DNA from: Tropicimonas sp. IMCC6043
Lineage (GTDB): Bacteria; Pseudomonadota; Alphaproteobacteria; Rhodobacterales; Rhodobacteraceae
Assembly: GCF_004146235.1 (NCBI RefSeq)
Contig: NZ_SELO01000006.1
Span: 1-64,000 of the forward strand
Direction of reading: 5' to 3'
DNA length: 64,000 nucleotides
A program made the position numbers and the translations under genes. Shown here piece by piece: positions 44,767 through 55,110 of the stretch. Under the pieces are notes generated by a model that was not told the origin of the DNA, searched no databases, and worked only from the letters and a program-made list of their open reading frames with translations. Position 1 is the first letter of the stretch; each line of letters starts with the position of its first letter.

Positions 44767-45717
44767 TCACGCCCGGCCGAGCTTTTTCAGCCGTGCCGCC
44801 CGGAGCCGTTCGAAATCGTCTCCGGCGTGGTAGCTCGAGCGCGTCAGCGGCGTGGCCGAGACCATCAGGAAGCCCTTGCCATAGGCCGCCTTCTCGTAGG
44901 ACTTGAACTCCTCCGGCGTGACGAAGCGTTCCACCGCGTGATGCTTCGGCGTCGGCTGGAGATACTGGCCGATTGTCAGGAAATCGACGCCGGCCGAGCG
45001 CATGTCGTCCATCACCTGCAAGACGCCCTGACGGTCCTCGCCGAGCCCGACCATGATGCCCGACTTGGTGAACATCGCCGGGTCGATCTCCTTCACCCGC
45101 TGCAGCAACCTAAGCGAGTGGAAATAGCGCGCGCCGGGGCGGACCGTGGGGTAGAGGCCGGGGACGGTCTCCAGGTTGTGGTTGAAGACATCCGGTTTTG
45201 CCGCAACCACGGTCTCCAGCACCTCGGGGGCGCATTTGAGGAAGTCGGGGGTCAGGATCTCGATGGTTGAGTCGGGCGCGCGGTGGCGGATGGCGCGGAT
45301 CGTCTGGGCGAAATGCTCCGCCCCGCCATCGGCAAGGTCGTCCCGGTCGACCGAGGTGATGACGACATGCTTGAGCCCGAGTTTGTTCACCGCATCGGCG
45401 ACGCGGCCCGGCTCGAAGACATCGAGCGCGTCCGGACGGCCCGTCGCGACATTGCAGAAGGTGCAGCCCCGGGTGCAGATCTCGCCCATGATCATCATCG
45501 TGGCGTGCCCGCGCGACCAGCATTCGCCGACATTCGGGCAGCCCGCCTCTTCGCAGACCGTCGGCAGCCCATGCTCGCGCATGATCCGGTGCGTGGTGTT
45601 ATAGCCCTCGCCGCCCGGCGCGCGGACCCGAATCCACTCGGGCTTCTTCGGCTGGGCGTTGTCCGGCCGGTGGGCCTTCTCGGGGTGGCGTTCGCCGGGG
45701 ATCTTCAGGTCACGCAT
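44767..45717 (-). CDS. lipA: lipoyl synthase
   Basis: Predicted 316-residue radical-SAM enzyme that inserts two sulfurs into octanoyl-protein. The radical SAM cluster is CTRGCTFC (Cys81, 85, 88), the auxiliary cluster ligands are Cys55, Cys60 and Cys66, and the late RSSYHAG supplies the conserved serine ligand. ATG 45717 has AGGAG 8 nt upstream; a longer open frame to 45837 lacks support. It is divergent from the porin gene, about 280 bp away. Confidence 0.97.
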   Translation of the reverse strand: MRDLKIPGERHPEKAHRPDNAQPKKPEWIRVRAPGGEGYNTTHRIMREHGLPTVCEEAGCPNVGECWSRGHATMMIMGEICTRGCTFCNVATGRPDALDVFEPGRVADAVNKLGLKHVVITSVDRDDLADGGAEHFAQTIRAIRHRAPDSTIEILTPDFLKCAPEVLETVVAAKPDVFNHNLETVPGLYPTVRPGARYFHSLRLLQRVKEIDPAMFTKSGIMVGLGEDRQGVLQVMDDMRSAGVDFLTIGQYLQPTPKHHAVERFVTPEEFKSYEKAAYGKGFLMVSATPLTRSSYHAGDDFERLRAARLKKLGRA

Positions 45718-45993
45718 CGGACAATCTCCTGTTCGGCGGATGCTCTGGCGCCGTTTCTCCATCCTAACACCAGAAACGGCCGCCGGGTGCAATGCATGGT
45801 CGGGTTGTCCCATGTGCAAGGACCAAGCACGCCCCAAGACGACGCGCCGGCGCGATCCTGCGCCCGGAGGTCACCTTTCGCATGTCCCGCTTGCGACCTA
45901 CGATAGACCGAGTTCGGTAGGCGGCAAGGAGAGACCTGGGTCTTTCCGGTGGGTCTATCGGAGCGATCCCGCGGCCCCCGATGGAGACCCACG

Positions 45994-47103
45994 ATGACGC
46001 GTTCGACCACACTCCTTGCCTCTTCCCTCCTCGCCGCACTCGCCGTCCCGGCTGTGGGGGAAGAACTGAAATACGCCAACGACACCGGCGGATCCGTTAC
46101 CTTCCACGGCCAGCTCAGCCCGGCCTATCTCAGCTTTGACGATGGCGTGAAGACCTACGACAACCTCGTCGACAACGCGCATTCCAACAGTCGGGTCGGA
46201 TTCAACCTCGACCAGGTGTTCAACAACGGCTCCCGGCTTCGGTTCAAGTTCGAAGCTGCTCTCGGCGCGCCGCAGTCGAGCAATTTCAGCCAGGATGTCG
46301 AACCGATCTGGGAATGGGACAAGACCGACATCCGGAAGGCCGAAATGATCTATTCCGGCAACTTCGGCACGATCTATATCGGTCAGGGCAGCATGGCCAC
46401 CGATGGTGTCGGCAAGCACGACCTGTCCGGGACGACGATGGCCAGCAGCGTCACCACCAATGACACGGCCGGATCCTACTTCTGGCGGCTGAGCGATGGC
46501 ACGCTGTCAGATATCGCGCTCAAAAACGTCTACAGCAATTTCGACGGCAGCCGGAAGGGCCGCATCCGCTACGACACGCCGGATTGGAACGGTCTGGTCT
46601 TTGCCGCATCCTATGGCACCGACATCCTGCAGGATTACGGCGACACCGACTACTGGGACGTCGCGATGTATTACAGCGCCGAGATCGGCGACATGGAATA
46701 CGCCGCCGGCCTCGGCTATGGATGGTCGCAGCCGAGCGGGGGCGGCGACACATCGGAACGCTGGGCCGGCTCCTTCTCCGCGCTGCACCGTCCCACGGGT
46801 CTGAACGGCACGCTCGCCACCGGCGCGCAGATCGACGGCGGCAGCTATGTCTACGGCAAGGCCGGCTGGATCGCCGATCTCTGGTCCGGCGGCGCCTCCG
46901 CCTTCTCGGTCGACTATTACGGCGGCAATGACTTCGTCACCGACGGATCGACATCGACGCAGTGGGGCGTGCAGGCGGAGCAGTATTTCGACGACTGGAA
47001 CCTGGAAGCCTATGTTGGCTATGCCGCCTATTCCTTCGAGGACGACGTCGCGCGCTATAAGGACGCAAGCTCGCTGCTGGCTGGACTCCGCTGGAGTTTC
47101 TGA
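45994..47103 (+). CDS. outer-membrane porin
   Basis: Predicted 369-residue beta-barrel porin. Signal peptide 1-22 (ending AVG-E), then alternating strands rich in Tyr, Gly, Asp and aromatic girdles, ending LRWSF with a C-terminal Phe, the assembly signal for the BAM machinery. Segments such as SVTFHGQLSPAYLSFDDG and GYGWSQPSGGG match Rhodobacter-type general porins. GGAG precedes the ATG. TTTCGC and TACGAT 17 bp apart (45876-45904) could be its promoter, about 80 bp upstream. Confidence 0.9.
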   Translation: MTRSTTLLASSLLAALAVPAVGEELKYANDTGGSVTFHGQLSPAYLSFDDGVKTYDNLVDNAHSNSRVGFNLDQVFNNGSRLRFKFEAALGAPQSSNFSQDVEPIWEWDKTDIRKAEMIYSGNFGTIYIGQGSMATDGVGKHDLSGTTMASSVTTNDTAGSYFWRLSDGTLSDIALKNVYSNFDGSRKGRIRYDTPDWNGLVFAASYGTDILQDYGDTDYWDVAMYYSAEIGDMEYAAGLGYGWSQPSGGGDTSERWAGSFSALHRPTGLNGTLATGAQIDGGSYVYGKAGWIADLWSGGASAFSVDYYGGNDFVTDGSTSTQWGVQAEQYFDDWNLEAYVGYAAYSFEDDVARYKDASSLLAGLRWSF

Positions 47104-47277
47104 GCCTGTCCCTATTTGTGGCCGCTTGGCGCAGATTTCGGCCGATCGGTCCGGAAAATGGTTGCCTTGGACGGCAGACCACCGAGGCCGGGGAAGAAGG
47201 CGCACCCGTGTCCGGCCGCGGAGCGGCGCCCTGACGGCCATAACTCCGCGCCATGGTTCCGAGCTCGAACGGTCGTT

Positions 47278-48243
47278 TCAGGCCGGCAGGGCCTCGCGCC
47301 GCGCCGCACGGACATGATGGGCGATGCTGTCGAAATGCTTGTCCCATGTGCCGCAGCACCCGCCCCAGATGTCGATCCGTGGATACCGCCGGGCGAGATC
47401 CCCCATCATCCTGCCGAGTTCTTCGGGGTCGCCCTCTTCGATATGGCCGAGCTGGCAGAGCGAGACCTTGTCCATCTTGGCGGCGTTCGGGCGCAGCGAC
47501 CGGATGCGGGAGGTCCAGTCGCCCCGCTCAAGCGCCGGCTCGAACTCGACCGGATGCGAGCAGTTGATGCCGTAGGAATCGGGGCGCGCCGGACCGGCCT
47601 CGGAATCCGTGGCCTCCACCGCCTCCCGGAGGCTTGGCCCTGACTTTAGGCGGTGCGTGCTGTCGAGCGTGAAGGAGAGGTTCACCGGCAGGCCCACTGC
47701 CGCTGCCGCGCGGCTGATGCCGACGGCCTCGGGGACGTTGTTGATCGTCGCGGCCCAGACGAGATCGACGCCGCATTCCTTCAGCGCCTCCATCTGGGTC
47801 GCGTGGTATTCCTCGGCCGCCTCTGCCGTTATGTCCCGGTTAAGCGCATAGGCGTCGCCGCGCGGACCGACGCAGCCGGCGAATGCCACTCGGGGCAGTC
47901 TGTCCACATAAGGGCGCGCGACGTCGCGGAGGAAATCGATGCACTTGGCCTGCATTTCGCGCAGGCCGGCGGCGGAATAGCCGAGCTTCTCGCCCCAGTC
48001 CGGACTTGCGCGATAGTCGAAACCGGACAGCAGCGCCGCGAACCCGTGGCGCGCGGCGACATCGAGATAGCGGCGATACATGTCTTTCAGGTCGGCGACG
48101 GCCTCCGGCTTGTCCATCAGTTCGAACATGGCGAATTCGCGAAGCGCGTGACCATGGCGATACATGATCTCCGTCTCGACGCCCCCCTCCGCCAGATAAA
48201 GCAGCCCCTCTTCGCGGGGAAACGTGGTCCTCTCGCCGGTCAT
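47278..48243 (-). CDS. homocysteine S-methyltransferase family protein (BHMT-like)
   Basis: Predicted 321-residue zinc-dependent methyltransferase. The zinc ligands are Cys228 in GINCSHP and Cys296-Cys297 in GGCCGT; LAEGGVETE (18-26) and GCVGPRGDAY are typical. Substrates could be glycine betaine, S-methylmethionine or another methyl donor with homocysteine or a similar thiol. It lies 96 bp downstream of the MttB-like gene on the same strand, which makes a shared role in methyl-group use plausible. Confidence 0.88.
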   Translation of the reverse strand: MTGERTTFPREEGLLYLAEGGVETEIMYRHGHALREFAMFELMDKPEAVADLKDMYRRYLDVAARHGFAALLSGFDYRASPDWGEKLGYSAAGLREMQAKCIDFLRDVARPYVDRLPRVAFAGCVGPRGDAYALNRDITAEAAEEYHATQMEALKECGVDLVWAATINNVPEAVGISRAAAAVGLPVNLSFTLDSTHRLKSGPSLREAVEATDSEAGPARPDSYGINCSHPVEFEPALERGDWTSRIRSLRPNAAKMDKVSLCQLGHIEEGDPEELGRMMGDLARRYPRIDIWGGCCGTWDKHFDSIAHHVRAARREALPA

Positions 48244-48339
48244 GCCGCCCTCCCATGTTCGCGCAACCGGTTCGAGTGTAGCACACGACCTCCGAATCCG
48301 AAGTTCGGGTTGCCGCTCGGCCCGCGCAGGGGCGACCGG

Positions 48340-49872
48340 TCACATGAAAGCGTCCAGCTCGGCTGCCTTGCGTTCCGCGACGAAGGCGTCGAGCGCCTCG
48401 CGCAACGCGGGATCCATCTGGGGCGCCTGATAGTCGCCGAGAAGCTTGTCGACACGCACCGCGGCCAGCGCCACGGTGTCCCGCGCGCCCTCCTCTTCCC
48501 AGGTCTCGAAGGGCTTGTAGTCGAACAACTCGGATCGCCAGAACGCGTCCTTGAAATTCCGCTGAGTGTGGCCGCAGCCAAGGTAATGCCCGCCCGGCCC
48601 GACCTCGCGGATCGCATCCATCGCCTGCGCCTCCGCATCGACCGCCACGCCGCCCGCGAGCTTGTGCAGCGTCCCGAGCTGATCGGCATCCATGACGTAT
48701 TTCTCGAAGGAGGCGACCAGCCCGCCCTCGAGCCAGCCGCAGGCGTGGAGCATGAAATTCACCCCCGCCATCAGCCCCATGTTCAGCGAATTCGCTGCCT
48801 CGTAGGCGGCCTGGGCATCCGGCAGCTTCGAGCCGGTGAAGGCCCCCGCCGAGCGGTAGGGCAGCCCGAGGCGGCGGGCGAGCTGACCCGCCCCATAGGT
48901 GATCTGCGCCGCCTCCGGTGTGCCGAAGGTGGGAGCGCCGGAATTCATGTCGATCGAGGTGACGAATGCGCCGAAGATCACCGGCGCGCCCGGCCGCACG
49001 AGCTGGCTATAGGCGACGCCCGCCAGCACCTCGGCCAGCACCTGGGTCAGCGTGCCGGCGACGGAGACCGGCGCCATCGCGCCACCGACGATGAAGGGCG
49101 AGATGATGCAGGCCTGGTTCGCCGCCGCATAGACCTCGAGCGCGCCCATCATCGTCGAGTCGAAAGTGAGCGGCGAGTTGATGTTGATGAGCGAGGTCAT
49201 CACCGTGCGTCCGTCAAGACCACCGAACAGGATCTCCGACATCGCCACCGAATCGCGCGCCCGCGACGGCTCCGTCACCGAGCCCATATAGGGCTTGTCC
49301 GAGAGCGTCATATGGGCGTGCAGCATGTCCAGATGGCGCTTGTTGACCGGCACGTCCGTTGGTTCGCAGACCGTTCCGCCGGAATGGTGCAGCCATTTCG
49401 ACATCTGCCCGAGCTTCACGAACTTGCGGAAATCCTCGATCGTCGCATAGCGCCGTCCGCCCAGGGAATCCTGCACGAAGGGGGGACCGTAGACCGGCGC
49501 GAAGACGAGGTTGCGGCCGCCGATGCTGACCGAGCGCTCCGGGTTTCGGGCGTGCTGGGTGAACTCGGCCGGCGCCGTGGCGCAGAGCTTGCGCGCCAGC
49601 CCGCGCGGGATCCGCACCCGCTCGCCTTCGACATCCGCACCGGCCTCCTTCCATCGCACGAGCGCGTCCGGGTTCTCGACAAAGGCCACGCCGATCTCTT
49701 CCAGCACAGTCTCGGCATTGGCCTCGATGATCTCCAGCGCCTCGGAATCGAGCAGATCGAGATTGGGAATCCGCCGCTCGATGTATTTCGCGCATTCGAT
49801 CCTGAGCGCCGTCCGTTCGGCGCGCCGCGCCGCCCCGCCGCCACCGCGCCGTCGCGATCCCGCTTCCGCCAT
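48340..49872 (-). CDS. MttB/MtgB-type trimethylamine-methyltransferase family protein without pyrrolysine
   Basis: Predicted 510-residue TIM-barrel protein of the trimethylamine methyltransferase superfamily. Segments such as RRYATIEDFRKFVKLGQM, SDKPYMGS, NINSPLTFD, GAMAPVSVAGTLTQ and GHYLGCGHTQRNF are characteristic. No in-frame amber codon is present, so this is the pyrrolysine-free branch, which includes glycine-betaine methyltransferases. The start at ATG 49872 has GAGGTG upstream. I see no corrinoid protein gene nearby, so the methyl acceptor is open. Divergent from guaA. Confidence 0.9.
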   Translation of the reverse strand: MAEAGSRRRGGGGAARRAERTALRIECAKYIERRIPNLDLLDSEALEIIEANAETVLEEIGVAFVENPDALVRWKEAGADVEGERVRIPRGLARKLCATAPAEFTQHARNPERSVSIGGRNLVFAPVYGPPFVQDSLGGRRYATIEDFRKFVKLGQMSKWLHHSGGTVCEPTDVPVNKRHLDMLHAHMTLSDKPYMGSVTEPSRARDSVAMSEILFGGLDGRTVMTSLININSPLTFDSTMMGALEVYAAANQACIISPFIVGGAMAPVSVAGTLTQVLAEVLAGVAYSQLVRPGAPVIFGAFVTSIDMNSGAPTFGTPEAAQITYGAGQLARRLGLPYRSAGAFTGSKLPDAQAAYEAANSLNMGLMAGVNFMLHACGWLEGGLVASFEKYVMDADQLGTLHKLAGGVAVDAEAQAMDAIREVGPGGHYLGCGHTQRNFKDAFWRSELFDYKPFETWEEEGARDTVALAAVRVDKLLGDYQAPQMDPALREALDAFVAERKAAELDAFM

Positions 49873-50088
49873 GTCTTGCACCTCGCATCGTCTTCGTTCC
49901 GAAGGAATATCCTGCCGGGACGTACGGCCCGCAGCCTTTTGCGGCACGCACGGGGCGAAAGCGACATCTTGCAGGCCCTCTGCGTCCCCTGCCGAAGATT
50001 TCCTCAATGAGAGCCAATGGAAGACGAGGACCTGCCTCCCTCTCTCAGCCCACTTGCGCCGCGCCCCGGAGCTATCTACTCAGGCGCC

Positions 50089-51651
50089 ATGACCAGCCAG
50101 ACCCATGACCGCCTCCTGATCGTCGATTTCGGCTCCCAGGTGACCCAGCTCATCGCCCGCCGCTTGCGGGAGCTGAACGTCTATTGCGAGATCCACCCCT
50201 ACCAGAACGTCGACGCCGCTTTCCTGCGCGCGATGGCGCCGAAGGCGGTGATCCTCTCCGGCGGCCCGGACAGCGTGACGCGCGAGGGCTCTCCTCGCGC
50301 GCCGCAGGAGCTCTTCGAGATGGGCCTGCCGGTGCTCGGTATCTGCTACGGACAGCAGACGATGATGACCCAGCTCGGCGGCCGGGTCGAATCGGGCCAC
50401 GGCACCGCCGAGTTCGGCCGCGCCTATGTCACGCCTTCGGAAGCGAAGCTCGACATCCTCGAGGGCTGGTTCGCCGAGGGGCGCGAGCAGGTCTGGATGT
50501 CCCACGGAGACCACGTCGCCGAGATCGCGCCGGGATTCGAGGTCTTCGGCACCTCCCCCGGCGCCCCCTTCGCCATCACCGCCGATCCGAAACGCCATTT
50601 CTACGCGGTGCAGTTCCACCCCGAGGTGCACCACACGCCGAATGGCGCCCTGCTCTATGAGAATTTCGTCAAGCTCGCCGGTTTCAAGGGCGACTGGACC
50701 ATGGGCGCCTATCGCGAGGAGGCGATCGAGAGGATCCGCGAACAGGTCGGTGACAGGCGCGTGATCTGCGGCCTCTCCGGCGGCGTCGACAGCTCGGTGA
50801 CCGCGATCCTGCTGCACGAGGCGATCGGCGACCAGCTCACCTGCGTCTTCGTCGACCACGGGTTGCTCAGGAAGAACGAGGCGCAGGAAGTCGTCTCGAT
50901 GTTCCGCGACAATTACAACATCCAGCTCATCCACGCCGACGAAAGCGCCCTCTTCCTCGGCGAGCTCGAGGGCGTGAGCGACCCCGAGCAGAAGCGCAAG
51001 ACCATCGGCCGGCTCTTCATCGACGTCTTCCAGAAGCATGCTGACTCCATCGAGGGCGCCGAGTTCCTCGCCCAGGGCACGCTTTACCCGGACGTGATCG
51101 AATCCGTCTCTTTCTCCGGCGGTCCCTCGGTCACCATCAAGTCGCACCACAATGTCGGCGGCCTGCCCGAGAAGATGGGCCTCAAGCTGGTCGAACCGCT
51201 GCGCGAGCTCTTCAAGGACGAGGTGCGCGCGCTCGGACGCGAACTCGGCCTGCCCCAGAGTTTCATCGGCCGCCATCCCTTCCCGGGCCCCGGCCTCGCG
51301 ATCCGCTGCCCCGGCGAGATCACCGCCGAGAAGCTTGCCATCCTGCGCGAAGCCGACGCGGTCTATATCGACCAGATCCGCAAGCACGGCCTCTATGACG
51401 AGATCTGGCAGGCCTTCGTCGCCATCCTGCCGGTCCGGACCGTCGGCGTGATGGGCGACGGGCGGACCTATGACTATGCCTGCGCGCTGCGCGCGGTGAC
51501 CAGCGTGGACGGCATGACGGCCGACTACTATCCGTTCAGTCACGACTTCCTTGGCGAGACCGCCACGCGCATTATCAACGAAGTACGCGGCATCAACCGG
51601 GTCACCTACGACGTCACCTCGAAGCCGCCGGGAACGATCGAATGGGAGTGA
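50089..51651 (+). CDS. guaA: GMP synthase (glutamine-hydrolysing)
   Basis: Predicted 520-residue enzyme that aminates XMP to GMP. The N-terminal glutamine amidotransferase has Cys86 in GICYGQQ, with FHPEVHHT providing His and Glu. The ATP-pyrophosphatase domain has GLSGGVDSS and the dimerisation domain ends [18 protein letters not shown] 50089 gives the conserved start; the open frame upstream to 50017 lacks support. The leader shows only a weak ribosome site, CAGGCG. Confidence 0.97.
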   Translation: MTSQTHDRLLIVDFGSQVTQLIARRLRELNVYCEIHPYQNVDAAFLRAMAPKAVILSGGPDSVTREGSPRAPQELFEMGLPVLGICYGQQTMMTQLGGRVESGHGTAEFGRAYVTPSEAKLDILEGWFAEGREQVWMSHGDHVAEIAPGFEVFGTSPGAPFAITADPKRHFYAVQFHPEVHHTPNGALLYENFVKLAGFKGDWTMGAYREEAIERIREQVGDRRVICGLSGGVDSSVTAILLHEAIGDQLTCVFVDHGLLRKNEAQEVVSMFRDNYNIQLIHADESALFLGELEGVSDPEQKRKTIGRLFIDVFQKHADSIEGAEFLAQGTLYPDVIESVSFSGGPSVTIKSHHNVGGLPEKMGLKLVEPLRELFKDEVRALGRELGLPQSFIGRHPFPGPGLAIRCPGEITAEKLAILREADAVYIDQIRKHGLYDEIWQAFVAILPVRTVGVMGDGRTYDYACALRAVTSVDGMTADYYPFSHDFLGETATRIINEVRGINRVTYDVTSKPPGTIEWE

Positions 51652-51730
51652 TCCTCGCCGGCCCTTTGGACGCTCCGGAGGTGCGGACCGCTGAAGCGAT
51701 CCGGCACTATTTCGAAATCACGGACGATAG

Positions 51731-52672
51731 ATGAGCGACGCGTCGCAAATTCCTCATTTCGTGTATTTTTTCGACGACGACTTCGCACCCTGCACGCTCG
51801 TCTCCCTGCGCTCTGTGTTGAGCCGCCTCGCCGGAGACGCACGGGTCAGCCTGCATCCGACCTTCGAGAGTGACAACCTGCGGCAGGACGTTGCCAGCCT
51901 TGCCCACGCCTTTCCCGAGAGCGACATCGCGCTGCGCGAGGTCGATCTTACGCCCTGGCGGCATCTGCCACGCGGCCGCCTCCCGCTCGCCGCGCGCGCG
52001 CGATTGCTTCTGCCGGACATCCATTCCGGCCGGGTGCTCTACCTTGACGGCGACGCGCTCGCCCGTCGCGACCTGACGCCGCTCTGGCGGGTCGACCTCG
52101 GGGACAAATGCATCGGCGCGGCGCTGGCGCCTGGTGTGCAGGCGATCCTCGAGCGATACGCGAACTCTCGATCACAACCCGCCAGGAAAGCTGGAGAAAA
52201 GACGCTCGAGCGCGGAAGGAGGCTGGATGGCATCGACATGCAGCGCTACTTCAATTCCGGTGTCATGGTTCTGGATCTCGACGCGATCCACGCCAAGGGT
52301 CTCGCCGAACGGATGATGGATATCGAGGCGACGGCCGCCTACACCTCGCGCGACCAGGACTGGCTCAACATGGTCTTCCGCAACGAGACTCAGGTCCTCG
52401 ATCCGACCTGGAATTCCGGCTGGGGCAATCCGCGCACGGCGAAACGCTACGTCTCGCCAGACCTGCGTGCGCGGTTTCGCGAAAGCCGTGAGGATCCGGC
52501 GATAATCCATTATACCGGCTTCGAAAAACCATGGTCGGCACCACGCCCGCCATTCCGCCTGCACCTGCTGACGAAGCCGCTCGAACGCCGCCTCCGGGCG
52601 CGCTACTGGGCCGAGTTCCAGACCGAGCGCGCCGCCACCGAGGCGCTGCTCGGCCACCCGCTCTGGCCATGA
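51731..52672 (+). CDS. GT8 family glycosyltransferase
   Basis: Predicted 313-residue cytoplasmic glycosyltransferase, probably for lipopolysaccharide or another surface glycan. The metal-binding DxD is Asp106-Gly-Asp108 in VLYLDGDAL; FNSGVMVLDLDAI, DQDWLNMVF and IIHYTGFEKPW are the typical GT8 core motifs. Donor and acceptor sugars are unknown. It follows guaA by 79 nt and overlaps the transporter start by 4 nt. Confidence 0.9.
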   Translation: MSDASQIPHFVYFFDDDFAPCTLVSLRSVLSRLAGDARVSLHPTFESDNLRQDVASLAHAFPESDIALREVDLTPWRHLPRGRLPLAARARLLLPDIHSGRVLYLDGDALARRDLTPLWRVDLGDKCIGAALAPGVQAILERYANSRSQPARKAGEKTLERGRRLDGIDMQRYFNSGVMVLDLDAIHAKGLAERMMDIEATAAYTSRDQDWLNMVFRNETQVLDPTWNSGWGNPRTAKRYVSPDLRARFRESREDPAIIHYTGFEKPWSAPRPPFRLHLLTKPLERRLRARYWAEFQTERAATEALLGHPLWP

Positions 52673-53565
52673 ACGACGCCCAGCCGCTCCGTGCCGCGGC
52701 CTGGATGGCAGGCGCCATTTCGTCCTTCTCGTTGATGGCGGTGGCCGGGCGGGCGGTTTCGCTCGATCACGACACGTTCGAGATCCTGTTCTACCGCTCC
52801 ATCGTCAGCTTCCTGATCGTCCTCGCGGTCGGCAGCGCCACCGGCGCGATCTCCCAGGTCAGCACGCGCAACCTCAGGCTGCACCTGGTGCGCAACCTCT
52901 GCCATTTCACCGGCCAGAATCTCTGGTTCTTCGCCCTTGCCCTGATCCCGCTGGCTCAGGTCATTGCGCTCGAATTCACCTCGCCGATCTGGGTGGCGCT
53001 GCTGGCGCCGCTGGTGCTTGGCGAGCGGCTCACGCGCCGGAGCGCGCTGGCGGCCCTTGTCGGCTTTGCCGGCGTGCTCATCGTTGTGCGGCCGCAGGTC
53101 GGCGGGCTATCGCCGGCGATGCTGGCGGCGGCGGCCTCGGCCATCGGCTTCGCAGGCTCGGCGCTCTTTACCCGCAAGCTCACCCGCGACGCCACGATCA
53201 CCTGCATCATGTTCTGGCTGACGCTCATGCAGGCCGTCATGGGGCTGATCTGTGCCGGGATCGACGGAGACATTGCGATTCCTTCGGCGGCGGCCCTTCC
53301 CTGGCTGGCGCTGATCGGCCTCACCGGACTCTCGGCGCATTTCTGCCTCTCCTCGGCGCTCGCGCTGGCGCCGGCCGGAATCGTCATGCCGATGGATTTC
53401 CTCCGCCTGCCGGTCCTCGCTGTGATCGGCCTGCTGGTCTATGGCGAACCGCTCGATACGCTCGTCATCCTCGGCGCGGCAGTGATCTTTGCTGCCAACT
53501 GGATGAACCTGCGGCCCGCCCGCCTGCCCCAAGGCGTCGAGACCGCTCGAAGCGGTGCAAAATAG
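52669..53565 (+). CDS. EamA/DMT superfamily transporter
   Basis: Predicted 298-residue inner-membrane protein with ten membrane segments arranged as two EamA repeats, for example FYRSIVSFLIVLAVG, EFTSPIWVALLAPLVLGERLTRR, and PMDFLRLPVLAVIGLLVYGEP. Members export amino acids or other small metabolites; the substrate cannot be read from sequence. Its ATG overlaps the GT8 stop (ATGA). Confidence 0.87.
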   Translation: MNDAQPLRAAAWMAGAISSFSLMAVAGRAVSLDHDTFEILFYRSIVSFLIVLAVGSATGAISQVSTRNLRLHLVRNLCHFTGQNLWFFALALIPLAQVIALEFTSPIWVALLAPLVLGERLTRRSALAALVGFAGVLIVVRPQVGGLSPAMLAAAASAIGFAGSALFTRKLTRDATITCIMFWLTLMQAVMGLICAGIDGDIAIPSAAALPWLALIGLTGLSAHFCLSSALALAPAGIVMPMDFLRLPVLAVIGLLVYGEPLDTLVILGAAVIFAANWMNLRPARLPQGVETARSGAK

Positions 53566-53574
53566 TAACCCGTT

Positions 53575-53588
53575 CGAAATTAATTTCG
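53575..53588. promoter_or_regulatory. 14-bp palindrome upstream of the FadL-like gene
   Basis: CGAAATT-AATTTCG is a perfect palindrome in the A/T-rich region 100 bp before the FadL-type start. It is a good candidate for an operator of a dimeric regulator. Confidence 0.35.
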
Positions 53589-53687
53589 GCGATTTACGAC
53601 ATGTCCATGGGGTGCGCGCAACATATCGGGGATACAGCGGCTCGGAAATGCGTGCCGGCACGAGACAGCAACTGGGGCAATAACCGA

Positions 53688-54926
53688 ATGACACGATTTC
53701 TGGCCACCGCGTCAGTCCTCGCGGCAAGCACGGGCGCTGCGATTGCGGGCGGTCTCGACCGGACCGGTCAGCCGATAACAGCGCTCTTCGAGGGAGGCGG
53801 CGAGACCGGCGGCTATTTCGAACTTTCTTTCGCCCGCACGTGGCCGTCCCTGTCGGGCACCGGCGTCGGGCGCAGTTTCGAACCGCCGATGAATGTCTTC
53901 GGCATCCCCGCGGGCACCCGCTATTCCGATGTCGGCGCCGATTTCTCGAATGTCGGCACCGCGATAAAGGTCCGGTTCAGCGAGAGGCTGTCGGCGGCAC
54001 TCATATTCGATCAGCCCTATGGCGCCGATATCTCCTATGGCGGCGATCCGGCGACCACCGAGCTCGGCGGCACCAGCGCCTGGGCAGAAACGAACGAGAT
54101 CACGGCGCTGCTGCGCTACCGGTTCGACGAGCGCTGGAGCGTGCATGCCGGCCTGCGCTACCAGACGGCCGAGGGCAGTATGGCGCTGAGCGGCCTCTCC
54201 TACGGCATCACCTCGGCGCAAAGCGCCGGTTTCAAGCTCATGGCCGGCCTGCCCGCGGATTTCGTCATTCCTTCGGTCAACGGCTATGATGTCGAACTCG
54301 ATCGGGACCCCGCCTGGGGCTGGGTGGCCGGCGCCGCCTACGAGATCCCCGAGATCGCGCTGCGCGTCTCGCTGACCTATTCCTCGGCGATCACCCACGA
54401 CATGAAGACCACAGAGAATGGCCTGGGCGCCTTCGGCCTGCCCGACGGGCTGACCTCGACCACCGAGGTGAAGACGCCGCAATCGGTCAACCTGGAATTC
54501 CAGACCGGGGTCGCCGAGGACACGCTACTCTACGGGGCGGTCCGCTGGGTCGAGTGGAGTGCGTTCAAGATCGACCCGGAGTATTTCACCGCCATCACCG
54601 GCGAAGGCCTGGTCGATCTGAAGGATACGACCACCTACGAGATCGGTCTCGGCCGGCGCTTCAGCGAGAAATGGGCAGGCTCGGTCGCGGTCTCCTACGA
54701 GGCCGAAACCGGCAAGCTCGTCTCGCCGCTCGCGCCGACCAATGGCCTGATCGCGCTCGCGGTCGGCGCCTCCTACGACATCGGCGCGATCAATGTCAGC
54801 GGCGGCGCGCGCTATACCTGGCTCGGCGATGCCGACCCGGAGACCGGCACGCCCGACGTCGCCCGCGCCAGCTTTACCGGCAACGACGCCATCTCGGTCG
54901 GCTTCCGGGTCGGCTACGACTTCTGA
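53688..54926 (+). CDS. FadL/OmpP1 family outer-membrane transport protein
   Basis: Predicted 412-residue outer-membrane barrel for hydrophobic compounds such as long-chain fatty acids. Signal peptide 1-20 (ending IAG-G) is followed by GLDRTGQPITALFEGG-type N-terminal hatch sequence, many amphipathic strands, VGTAIKVRFSERLSAAL, and the C-terminal VGFRVGYDF ending in Phe. The start at ATG 53688 gives the signal peptide; the frame is open upstream but without a ribosome site. Confidence 0.87.
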   Translation: MTRFLATASVLAASTGAAIAGGLDRTGQPITALFEGGGETGGYFELSFARTWPSLSGTGVGRSFEPPMNVFGIPAGTRYSDVGADFSNVGTAIKVRFSERLSAALIFDQPYGADISYGGDPATTELGGTSAWAETNEITALLRYRFDERWSVHAGLRYQTAEGSMALSGLSYGITSAQSAGFKLMAGLPADFVIPSVNGYDVELDRDPAWGWVAGAAYEIPEIALRVSLTYSSAITHDMKTTENGLGAFGLPDGLTSTTEVKTPQSVNLEFQTGVAEDTLLYGAVRWVEWSAFKIDPEYFTAITGEGLVDLKDTTTYEIGLGRRFSEKWAGSVAVSYEAETGKLVSPLAPTNGLIALAVGASYDIGAINVSGGARYTWLGDADPETGTPDVARASFTGNDAISVGFRVGYDF

Positions 54927-55110
54927 TCCTGGCGCGGGGCGGCACCCCGGGGGCCTCCAGAACGGGCGGATCGCCCGGAGAGGCCGGATGGTCATACCAG
55001 CCGCGAGCGCCGGCGCAACAGATACCTGCCCCAACGGAAAAGCCTTGATGCTGGCCCGGCTCGTTTCCATGTCGTATAACGCAGCGAAACGAGGCGAGAG
55101 GGGCCCCCTC

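Noticed and set aside
48340-49872. Pyrrolysine-containing trimethylamine methyltransferase
   Set aside because: The frame has no internal amber codon and the window has no pyl genes.
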